From NCBI GenBank assembly GCA_009838595.1, contig VXRI01000386.1, positions 1 to 7,687 on the forward strand: a stretch of 7,687 bases of DNA, given 5' to 3'. This DNA is from Chloroflexota bacterium. GTDB taxonomy: Bacteria; Chloroflexota; Dehalococcoidia; Lucifugimonadales; JADFKI01. A model generated the notes under the pieces. It worked only from the letters and a program-made list of their open reading frames with translations, did not search any database and was not told the origin of the DNA. The position numbers and the translations under genes were made by a program. Below are positions 1 through 5,201 of the stretch, one piece after another. Numbering within the stretch: position 1 is the first letter of the stretch; every line of letters begins with the position of its first letter.

Positions 1-2
1 CC

Positions 3-491
3 CAACTCCCAGCCGTTACCGACGTGCTCATCCTGAAGGGCGCGGAGTTGGACACGAATTGCGGGCACTTCCTGGTGTTTGGCGTAACTGAAGAAATGAC
101 GACCCGCCTAGATTTCGGAGATGTTCATCTCGATGCGCCCACGCTAGTGCGTGTCGCCGACGAGTGCGGCGGGATAGCGTATCCGGCGCATCCGGGCCGC
201 TATGGCATCGGCTACTGCGAGTATGTCAAAGACGTGCCCGGATTCGAGAATGTGAAAATCGTGGAAAAACTCAACTCCGGCAACCGCACAGGCGAGCAGG
301 AACGTGCGGATGCGCTTATCGCCGAATACGGCTACATGGGCACCGGCGGCAGCGACGCGCATGTTGTCAGCGCCATCGGTAAATGCATGACGCAGTTCTA
401 CGGCGATGTCCAATGCGTTGACGACATCGTAAACCTGCTGAAAGCCGGTAAGTTCCGCGCCGTCCACCTAGAAGAAACCACAGAGAATTAA
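3..491 (+). CDS. PHP-domain metal-dependent phosphoesterase, C-terminal part (5' end outside window)
   Basis: The reading frame is open from the left window edge, so the N-terminus with the first HxH metal-binding motif is missing; 162 residues are visible. A GTG at 24 is an internal valine rather than a convincing start. PHP-superfamily landmarks are present: GAELD (Glu15 of the visible part), GHFLVFG (His22), AYPAHPGR (His63), KIVEKLN (Glu88) and GTGGSDAH (Asp118, His120). In PHP proteins these acidic and histidine residues coordinate a di- or trinuclear metal centre that hydrolyses phosphoesters; the closest well-known type is the YciV/TrpH-like group of small soluble phosphoesterases. The substrate cannot be told. 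The visible metal ligands all look intact, so the protein is probably active. The frame ends in TAA, followed by 147 bp of non-coding DNA before the next gene. Family assignment is firm; the role is not. Confidence 0.88.
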   Translation, partial: QLPAVTDVLILKGAELDTNCGHFLVFGVTEEMTTRLDFGDVHLDAPTLVRVADECGGIAYPAHPGRYGIGYCEYVKDVPGFENVKIVEKLNSGNRTGEQERADALIAEYGYMGTGGSDAHVVSAIGKCMTQFYGDVQCVDDIVNLLKAGKFRAVHLEETTEN

Positions 492-512
492 AGCCCTAAG
501 GCACATATGTCC

Positions 513-537
513 CTTACCCTTCAGGGCGAAGGTTAGG
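513..537 (+). terminator. Imperfect hairpin after the PHP gene, possible terminator
   Basis: CCTTC (518-522) pairs with GAAGG (528-532) around the loop AGGGC. After one C/T mismatch the stem extends by four more pairs, one of them G-U (513-516 with 534-537). It lies 21 bp after the PHP stop codon. No T-run follows, so intrinsic termination is uncertain; it may instead be part of a dispersed intergenic repeat. Confidence 0.3.
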
Positions 538-540
538 CTG

Positions 541-568
541 GTGACGAAAATCCCCATCCTTCTATAAG
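541..568 (+). promoter_or_regulatory. Possible sigma70-type promoter for the MaoC-like pair
   Basis: GTGACG (541-546) and TATAAG (563-568) are separated by 16 bp and lie 70 bp before the ATG at 639. Each hexamer differs from consensus at one or two positions. The call rests only on motif resemblance in the sole non-coding gap upstream of the gene. Confidence 0.25.
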
Positions 569-638
569 GCACGGAAAAACGCACGAAAACCATAATTCAA
601 CCACATTAGCAACAACGCCACCACGCGCGGAGAGATAT

Positions 639-1109
639 ATGACCACAGACGCAGGTATCGACTACGACAGGAGTATCCTCGGTAAAGAGTTCCCCATTGG
701 CACATTCGAGGTCAGCCGCGAGATGATCCTGGAGTTCTCGCAGGCGACCGGCGAGACGAACCCGATATATTCCGATGAGGCGCGCGCCGCCGAGTCCGAA
801 TACGGCGACATCATTGCGCTGCCGACTTTCTGCAACCTGTTCGTCAACGGCGGCGAAAAGCCCGACATCAAGCTGGAATATGGCGACACGGGCTTCTTCG
901 CGGGACAGGCTATCGAAATCGTCGCGCCAATCCGCCCGGGCGATACAGTCGAAGTTACTTCACGGCTGAAGCAGGTGTACTCCAAGACCGGGCGCTCCGG
1001 CAAGATGGTTTTCGCTGTTTGGGAGACGCGCTTCGACAATCAGGACGGCGAAACGGTAGCGCGCGTTGACGAATCGTATGTGAGGCGCAACAGCGGTCGT
1101 GCGAGTTAA
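639..1109 (+). CDS. MaoC-like hotdog-fold protein, N-terminal-type (FAS1-like dehydratase) subunit
   Basis: A 156-aa soluble protein starting at ATG 639, with GGAG at 629-632 six bases upstream. It fits the MaoC_dehydrat_N / FAS1-like dehydratase pattern: an opening LGKEFPIGTFEVSRE (14-28), the signature region ATGETNPIYSDEA (36-48), GDIIALPTF (56-64), AGQAIEIVAPIRPGDTVEV (88-106), and the closing YSKTGRSGKMVF with a terminal VRR. Proteins of this fold hydrate or dehydrate acyl-CoA or acyl-ACP thioesters. The hydratase-2 signature D-x-N-P-I-H reads E39-T-N-P-I-Y44 here, so both catalytic Asp and His are replaced, and the whole protein contains no histidine. In mycobacterial HadAB/HadBC, one subunit is non-catalytic and pairs with a catalytic HadB; this gene resembles the non-catalytic partner. 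The following gene is its likely partner, 111 bp downstream on the same strand. Fold assignment is strong; enzymatic activity is doubtful. Confidence 0.85.
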   Translation: MTTDAGIDYDRSILGKEFPIGTFEVSREMILEFSQATGETNPIYSDEARAAESEYGDIIALPTFCNLFVNGGEKPDIKLEYGDTGFFAGQAIEIVAPIRPGDTVEVTSRLKQVYSKTGRSGKMVFAVWETRFDNQDGETVARVDESYVRRNSGRAS

Positions 1110-1220
1110 CGAACGGCGTTGTCCGTCATACAAGCGCGACACGCGGCATCTGTGATAGGCACGCGCCGCGCAGGCTCGCTTGAAAGCGGCTAGCCAGGCT
1201 TGTCAGAAGGTAGATTTGAT

Positions 1221-1655
1221 ATGAGCGAACTGTATTTCGAAGATGTAGATTTCGGCGACGACATCGGTCCCATTGAGCGGGTCATTGATGTAGAGCAAGT
1301 GCGGCGTTTTCTTTCCGTGCGCGGTGAAACGCCCGTTGACAGCCGCTTCACCAGCGACGAATACGCACAAGCGGAAGGGCTGGCCGGCGCAATCGTACCC
1401 GGCGCGATGAACATCACCATTCTGTCGCAGCTGCTGACGGGCTGGGCAGACACGGTGCGCCTGAAGAAATTGGATGTGGTGTTCCGCGGCATGGTGCCGC
1501 ACAACAAGCCGATAACCCTGAGCGGAATCGTCACGGACAAGGACATCGTGGACGGCGAGCCGCGCCTAGAGTGCGATGTGTTTATGCAGAACGAAGAGGG
1601 TACGCGGATGGTTATCGGCAACGCCATATTCACCTTGCCTCAGCGCGAGGGATAG
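1221..1655 (+). CDS. MaoC-like hotdog-fold protein, second subunit with degenerate active site
   Basis: A 144-aa protein. A TTG at 1200 would add seven residues, but AGAAGG at 1205-1210 lies ten bases before ATG 1221, so the ATG is preferred. The hotdog pattern of the MaoC C-terminal type is visible: an opening YFEDVDFGDDIGPIER (5-20), RFTSDEYAQAEGLAGAIVPG (42-61) followed by a hydrophobic helix (62-75), the strand LKKLDVVFRGMV (81-92), and a final GNAIFTLP (133-140). In catalytic relatives the helix start reads GDxNPIHxD. Here it reads GETPVDSRFTSDE, with Phe43 at the catalytic His position and no Asp/Asn-Pro. The only histidine is His94. With the upstream gene it probably forms a heterodimer of the HadAB kind, but neither partner carries the usual dyad. 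It may bind acyl-thioesters or similar ligands, or use other residues. The stop codon sits inside a hairpin. Confidence 0.8.
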   Translation: MSELYFEDVDFGDDIGPIERVIDVEQVRRFLSVRGETPVDSRFTSDEYAQAEGLAGAIVPGAMNITILSQLLTGWADTVRLKKLDVVFRGMVPHNKPITLSGIVTDKDIVDGEPRLECDVFMQNEEGTRMVIGNAIFTLPQREG

Positions 1656-1673
1656 CAGCGCAACTGCTCCCTC
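1647..1673 (+). terminator. Strong hairpin overlapping the MaoC-like stop codon, probable terminator
   Basis: GAGGGA (1647-1652) pairs with TCCCTC (1668-1673), and GCAG (1655-1658) with CTGC (1664-1667). The loop is CGCAA and there is a two-base TA bulge at 1653-1654, giving ten Watson-Crick pairs. It lies where the plus-strand MaoC genes meet the convergent SDR gene, as expected for a terminator. No clean T-tract follows, only a mildly T-containing stretch, so it is a candidate only. Confidence 0.45.
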
Positions 1674-1730
1674 CCATCCTGTTGGTTAGCGCCCTCGCTG
1701 GGGTAAGCCTAGGGGAAGTCCGGGATGGAT

Positions 1731-2540
1731 CTAGTGCTCCATCGTGCCGCCACCATCCATGTTTATGGACTGCCCGTGAATCCACGACGCGGCGGTCGTG
1801 CATAGATACGCGACGAACGCGCCCACTTCGTCGTCCGTGCCGGTCCTGCGGATGGGCAGATTGTCGGCGATAGCCTGCCACGCATCACCTCTGCCCACAT
1901 CGTCCACGCGAGAAGTGTCCACCGCGCCGGGGCAAACGCAGTTGACATTGATGTTGTGTTGCCCGATTTCCTGCGCCAGAGATTGCGTCATTCCCACCTG
2001 CGCGAAGCACGCCGCCGTATATGCCAGATTGTTCGCGCTGCCCGTCTTGCCCGACCCGGACGATATGTTGACAATCTTGCCGCCGCCCTGCGTGATCATA
2101 TGCGGGATGACCGCCTTGCTGCACAGGTATGTGCCGGTGATTTTCACATCAAGCACGCGTTGGAATATGTTCTGCGGAACATCGATGATAGGCACACGGT
2201 CCGGACCACGCGCGTAGGCGGCATTGTTCACCAGAATGTCGATTCTACCGAACTCGTCGATGGTGCGCTCTACCATCTGCCGCACGCTGTCCGCATCCGC
2301 GACATCCACGACCATTGGCAGTGCGCGCCTGCCTTCGCCGCGAACCTGCGCCGCCGTGCTATCGATGTCGCGCCAGCCGACCGCTTTTTCGTCGTCCGGA
2401 TAGCGCGCCGGATCTCGTCCCGTGCCGGTAACCACGACATCCGCGCCAAGCCGAGCGAACGCCACAGCCGCGCCCCTGCCAATCCCGCGCAGCCTGCCCG
2501 CGCCGGTTACGATTGCTACTTTGCCGTCGAGTTCGGGCAT
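1731..2540 (-). CDS. SDR-family oxidoreductase with Lys to Cys active-site change (duplicate A)
   Basis: A 269-aa classical-type short-chain dehydrogenase/reductase. A start at 2609 is possible but would run into the upstream membrane-protein gene. The chosen ATG has GGAG seven bases upstream and gives exactly the length of its duplicate. Order: dinucleotide-binding loop TGAGRLRGIG (12-21, two residues longer than TGxxxGIG), VVVTGTGR (35-42), an inserted YPDDEKAVGWRD (47-58), DV at 79-80, NNAA (105-108), NISS (158-161), Tyr174, CPGAVDT (203-209), and GQSINMDGG (256-264). No acidic residue ends beta-2, which leans towards NADP(H). Catalytic Ser161 and Tyr174 are present. The YxxxK lysine is Cys178 (codon at 2009-2007), and the tetrad Asn position is Lys133 (codon at 2144-2142). 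It is about 71% identical to the SDR at 3564-4373. It follows the membrane protein by 25 bp and is probably last in the operon. The fold is certain; substrate and activity are unknown. Confidence 0.9.
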   Translation of the reverse strand: MPELDGKVAIVTGAGRLRGIGRGAAVAFARLGADVVVTGTGRDPARYPDDEKAVGWRDIDSTAAQVRGEGRRALPMVVDVADADSVRQMVERTIDEFGRIDILVNNAAYARGPDRVPIIDVPQNIFQRVLDVKITGTYLCSKAVIPHMITQGGGKIVNISSGSGKTGSANNLAYTAACFAQVGMTQSLAQEIGQHNINVNCVCPGAVDTSRVDDVGRGDAWQAIADNLPIRRTGTDDEVGAFVAYLCTTAASWIHGQSINMDGGGTMEH

Positions 2541-2565
2541 GGTTTTGCTCCGTATGCTTGTTCGT

Positions 2566-2922
2566 TCAGCGAGCTTTGTAAATCCTGAATAGCCAGACGA
2601 AGATGACAATTGTGATGATGAGTGGCAGCAACCAAGTCAATACGGATAAGCTCAAGCCTAACAGGATTGGTTCCGGAAGGATACTGTATAAGTTAAAGTA
2701 GGAAGCTAGAGCCGACGCGACGAAGAAAAGCCATGATCCGACCGAAAACGGCGCTTGAATCGAGATAAATGTGCTCATAAACAGGATCGCCGCCGCAATC
2801 CACCTACGGTAACGCTTCTCGCAGATATACGCCAGCACGCGTCGCAAGCCCTCTTCGCATTCCGCGGCGTCGTGTCTGGGCGATTGCGGATTGTCGTCCG
2901 GATATGTGGAGGGCGTAGTCAT
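2566..2922 (-). CDS. Small membrane protein with about three predicted helices, unrecognised
   Basis: I do not recognise the family. The frame is open further upstream to 3057, but that extension (rich in Arg and Pro) lies over the preceding hydrolase gene. The ATG at 2922 overlaps that gene's TGA as ATGA, the standard translational-coupling arrangement, giving 118 aa. The N-terminal ~40 residues are polar and charged (PDDNPQSPRHDAAECEE, then EKRYRRW) and likely cytoplasmic. Three hydrophobic stretches follow: about 41-58 (WIAAAILFMSTFIS), 61-82 (VGSWLFFVASALASYF), and 86-112 (LLGLSLSVLTWLLPLIITI). The protein ends in a basic RIYKAR tail. No signal peptide or catalytic motif is seen. The layout, soluble head plus short helical bundle, resembles generic '2TM/3TM' domain proteins of unknown function. 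Coupling to the cysteine hydrolase suggests co-regulation, possibly membrane recruitment, but that is inference. Confidence 0.7.
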   Translation of the reverse strand: MTTPSTYPDDNPQSPRHDAAECEEGLRRVLAYICEKRYRRWIAAAILFMSTFISIQAPFSVGSWLFFVASALASYFNLYSILPEPILLGLSLSVLTWLLPLIITIVIFVWLFRIYKAR

Positions 2923-3440
2923 ACTATCTGCTTCTTTCCGATGAGGCGCGCGAGAATGCGGAGTGCGGCTTCGTGGTATTCGGCGCCCGCATGGCTGGCG
3001 CAGGCTTCGGATATGAGCAGTGGGCGAAAGCCGTTCTGGAACAGGTCGACGGCACACTGCGTTACGCAGGCGTCGGTGTCGATGCCGCAGATTGCCACCT
3101 CTTCGATGCCCTTACCGCGCAGCTCTTCAACGAATGCGGGCGTAATGCATGTGTAAACATTCTTGTCGATGACCTGTACGCCATCGACCGGCTCAAAGGC
3201 GAGCGGCACATCGCCGGAATTGGCGTAGAATCGGTGCCAGTCCAGCAGTTTGCGGTATGGAGAACCCTCAGTGTTGACGAAGCGGGTGGCATAGACATGC
3301 GCGTACTGCGATTGCAGCGCCACGACCTTGGGCAGGATATGCCGAGTGGCGTCGTTGACGAAGCCAACCTGAACATCGACTATCAGCAGTGCACGGCGAG
3401 GGTTCTCCGCTGGCAAGTCTCGATTAGGCTGTTTGGTCAT
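2919..3440 (-). CDS. Isochorismatase-like cysteine hydrolase
   Basis: A 173-aa soluble hydrolase of the isochorismatase/nicotinamidase superfamily. The catalytic triad is visible: Asp22 in ALLIVDVQVGF (17-27), Lys93 in IDKNVYTC (91-98), and nucleophile Cys125 in ICGIDTDACV (117-126), in which the residues before Cys form the family's cis-peptide oxyanion loop. The first strand and the ending (LLISEACASH) are typical. Length is normal for the family. The nicotinamidase metal-ligand pattern is not clearly reproduced, although DWHRF (67-71) lies near that place, so the likely reaction is hydrolysis of an amide, carbamoyl or related C-N bond rather than nicotinamide deamidation specifically. AGGAA lies about ten bases before the ATG. 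An inverted repeat begins immediately beyond that site, so this gene's translation start is right next to a repeat. The downstream membrane-protein gene overlaps by four bases. Substrate unknown. Confidence 0.9.
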   Translation of the reverse strand: MTKQPNRDLPAENPRRALLIVDVQVGFVNDATRHILPKVVALQSQYAHVYATRFVNTEGSPYRKLLDWHRFYANSGDVPLAFEPVDGVQVIDKNVYTCITPAFVEELRGKGIEEVAICGIDTDACVTQCAVDLFQNGFRPLLISEACASHAGAEYHEAALRILARLIGKKQIV

Positions 3441-3456
3441 TTCCAGGTGTTTCCTA

Positions 3457-3553
3457 TGTCATTCCGAGCGCAGCGAGGAATCTGAAGTCTATGAATGTAG
3501 CATGCGCAGCGATTCTAAATTCTTCACTCCGCTGCGCCCCGTTCAGAATGACA
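3457..3553. repeat. Imperfect palindromic dispersed repeat between SDR and cysteine-hydrolase genes
   Basis: The left arm at 3457-3483 begins TGTCATTCCGAGCGCAGCGA. The right arm at 3514-3553 ends in CCGTTCAGAATGACA; its reverse complement begins TGTCATTCTGAACGGGGCGC. The arms match apart from small gaps and a few substitutions, and they enclose about 30 bp. I know sequences of this look as widespread intergenic repeats in Chloroflexota and some other bacteria. It fills nearly all of the 123-bp gap, could fold as a long hairpin in the transcript, and may be a REP/MITE-like non-autonomous element. No transposase is nearby. Confidence 0.65.
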
Positions 3554-3563
3554 GGTGTAGAGT

Positions 3564-4373
3564 CTAATGCTCCATCACGGTGCCGCCGTTGATGTTGATG
3601 GACTGACCGTGAATCCAGGATGCGGCGTTGGAGCAAAGGTACGCGCAGAACTCGCCTACCTCGTCGTCCGTGCCGTTCCTGCCGATAGGCGTGGTCTCCG
3701 CCATCTCCACCCAGCGCGTCTCGCGGTCAATGTCGTCCATGCGGTGCGTGTCCACCGCGCCGGGGCAGACGCAGTTGACATTTATGCCATATTGTCCGAG
3801 TTCGCGCGCCATAGATTGTGTCATGCCCACAAGCGCGAAGTTTGATGCGTTGTATGCGAGCGTGTTGGCGCTGCCTCGCTTGCCCGCCGTGGATGATATG
3901 TTGACAATCTTTCCACCGCCCGCATCTATCATGTGCGGTATCGCCGCCTTGGTGCAAAGATAAGTGCCGGTAATCTTGATGTCCACGACGCGCTGGAAAA
4001 TGTCCTGGGACAGATCGAGAATCGGTACGCGGTCCGGCCCGCGCGCGAAGGCGGCGTTGTTGATGAGCACATCCAGCCTGCCGAACTCTTCGACAGTGCG
4101 GTCGATCATCATCTGCACATCGTCCGCGCTGGAAACATCGACCGTCAGCGTGAGCGCGCGCGTGCCTTGCTCACGAATCTGGTCTGCCGTGCTTTCCACA
4201 TCACGCCAGCCCACAGCCTTTTCGTCGTCCGGATAGCGGTCAGGGCTGCGTCCCGTGCCGGTAACGACCACATCGGCGCCCATTCGCGCCAGTTCCACGG
4301 CTGCCGCCCTGCCAATACCACGCAGTCGCCCTGCGCCGGTAACGATTGCCACTTTTCCGTCAAGGTCTCCCAT
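3564..4373 (-). CDS. SDR-family oxidoreductase with Lys to Asn active-site change (duplicate B)
   Basis: A 269-aa short-chain dehydrogenase/reductase, gap-free aligned to the SDR at 1731-2540 with about 192 of 269 identical residues. AAAGGA (4382-4387 on this strand) lies eight bases before the ATG, supporting the start. Same order of parts: TGAGRLRGIG (12-21), TGTGR, the inserted YPDDEKAVGWRD (47-58), DV (79-80), NNAA (105-108), NISS (158-161), Tyr174, CPGAVDT (203-209), and GQSININGG (256-264). Ser161 and Tyr174 are present. The YxxxK lysine is Asn178 (codon at 3842-3840, AAC). The position normally held by the tetrad asparagine is Lys133 (codon at 3977-3975, AAG), as if the two residues had exchanged places. 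Cofactor is probably NADP(H), judged from the absence of an acidic residue after beta-2. It lies 67 bp after the alpha/beta hydrolase gene and before a repeat-containing gap. Substrate and direction of the reaction are unknown. Confidence 0.9.
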   Translation of the reverse strand: MGDLDGKVAIVTGAGRLRGIGRAAAVELARMGADVVVTGTGRSPDRYPDDEKAVGWRDVESTADQIREQGTRALTLTVDVSSADDVQMMIDRTVEEFGRLDVLINNAAFARGPDRVPILDLSQDIFQRVVDIKITGTYLCTKAAIPHMIDAGGGKIVNISSTAGKRGSANTLAYNASNFALVGMTQSMARELGQYGINVNCVCPGAVDTHRMDDIDRETRWVEMAETTPIGRNGTDDEVGEFCAYLCSNAASWIHGQSININGGTVMEH

Positions 4374-4440
4374 AAATCCAGTCCTTTCTAATCCTAGTTA
4401 TTCTGTATATCCATACAAGGTAATGTTGTGTGATATGTGT

Positions 4441-5118
4441 TCAGGCAAGATTATGCCGCAGCCAATCTACGAGAAGGTTGTCGAGCGCATCTTTGCACTC
4501 GACTAGCCCGTGCTCTGCGTCCGGGATAATCACCATCTCCTTCGGCTCATTCGCCCATTCGTATATCTGCTCGGAGCAGCTCGGTGGCAGGCGAGTGTCT
4601 GCGCCGCCGTGTGCAAGCAGCAACGGTCTCGGCGATACGGCGCCGGCATTTGAAGCTCCGTAAGTCTGCGGCGAAAGCGACACTACCGCTTTTACCAGTG
4701 GGCTGAATGGCGCCGCCGCGATGACCACCGCGCCGCCAAACGAATGCCCGACAAGCGCAATTTCGGAATGCCCCGTCGCGCTGAGGAACGACAAGCCTGC
4801 CATCGTGTCCAGCACACACTCTGCCAGCACATTTGGCAGGCGGTAGTCTATGCGGATGGATGTCATCTCATACTTTAGGTCTTCGGCGAGCCGTGCGTAT
4901 ATGCCTTCCGCCGGTCCGTCGAAGCCGCCGCGCGCTCCCCAGACATAGATAATCGCCTTCGTCGTGCGGTATTCCTGGTCCGGGTTGCTGTGGACGATAG
5001 TGTGAATATCGCCGCGCGTCGTGTGAAGTAGGACACCGTTGCCGGGCTGGTCCTCGTGCGGAATCCATCGGCTGACATCTTCTATCCGTATTGTCATATC
5101 GTCGTTGTTGTCAGTCAT
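4441..5118 (-). CDS. Alpha/beta-hydrolase fold protein (esterase/peptidase-like)
   Basis: A 225-aa serine hydrolase without signal peptide or membrane segment. The nucleophile elbow is ALVGHSFGGA (121-130, Ser126), the acid is in AHGGADTRLP (169-178, Asp174), and the histidine is in PDAEHGLVE (199-207, His203), all correctly ordered for the dienelactone-hydrolase/prolyl-oligopeptidase-like branch. An early strand IIYVWGARGGFDGP (56-69) supplies an oxyanion-hole Gly-rich turn, and RIDYRLPN (89-96) is typical of the BAAT/DLH-type members. Length is close to the minimal alpha/beta hydrolase domain. The ATG at 5118 has no strong ribosome binding site; an internal ATG at 5097 (Met8) is an alternative with no better one. 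It sits 83 bp after the transporter gene and 67 bp before an SDR gene on the same strand. Probable ester, thioester or lactone cleavage; substrate not determinable. Confidence 0.88.
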   Translation of the reverse strand: MTDNNDDMTIRIEDVSRWIPHEDQPGNGVLLHTTRGDIHTIVHSNPDQEYRTTKAIIYVWGARGGFDGPAEGIYARLAEDLKYEMTSIRIDYRLPNVLAECVLDTMAGLSFLSATGHSEIALVGHSFGGAVVIAAAPFSPLVKAVVSLSPQTYGASNAGAVSPRPLLLAHGGADTRLPPSCSEQIYEWANEPKEMVIIPDAEHGLVECKDALDNLLVDWLRHNLA

Positions 5119-5160
5119 AAATCATCAGTCAAGTCAGGCATCAGTTGGGGCGGCAATAGT

Positions 5161-5190
5161 CGTGGATTCCCGCTTTCGTAGGAATGACGG
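5161..5190. repeat. Short palindromic dispersed repeat (GGATTCCCGCTTTCG type)
   Basis: ATTCC (5166-5170) pairs with GGAAT (5181-5185) around CGCTTTCGTA, inside GTGGATTCCCGCTTTCGTAG followed by GAATGACGG. I recognise this as a widely scattered intergenic bacterial repeat, normally GGATTCCCGCTTTCGCGGGAATGACGG. This copy is decayed: the usual CGCGGG is CGTAGG, which shortens the stem. It lies just after the transporter stop codon. Confidence 0.5.
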
Positions 5191-5201
5191 AAGAGAATGT
5201 T

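Noticed and set aside
1142..1170. CGCGGC/GCCGCG inverted repeat between the two MaoC-like genes
   Set aside because: A six-base GC-only match with a 17-base loop is expected by chance in DNA of this composition.
1200..1220. TTG start for the second MaoC-like gene
   Set aside because: No ribosome binding site precedes it, whereas AGAAGG is correctly placed for ATG 1221.
1674..1728. Possible long-loop inverted repeat CCATCC/GGATGG in the convergent spacer
   Set aside because: Only six pairs with a loop of over 40 bases; the 1647-1673 hairpin is much stronger. A faint likeness to the 505-564 segment was too weak to call a repeat.
1956..2588. Plus-strand open frame of 210 codons
   Set aside because: It lies antisense over the well-supported SDR gene, has no family features and reads as Arg/Ala/His-rich shadow sequence.
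2541..2609. 23-residue N-terminal extension of the downstream SDR
   Set aside because: It would overlap the membrane-protein gene; ATG 2540 has GGAG at good spacing and gives a length identical to the paralog.
2923..3057. N-terminal extension of the small membrane protein to 3057
   Set aside because: It would overlap the 3' end of the cysteine hydrolase with low-complexity Arg/Pro sequence; the ATGA start at 2922 is the normal coupled start.
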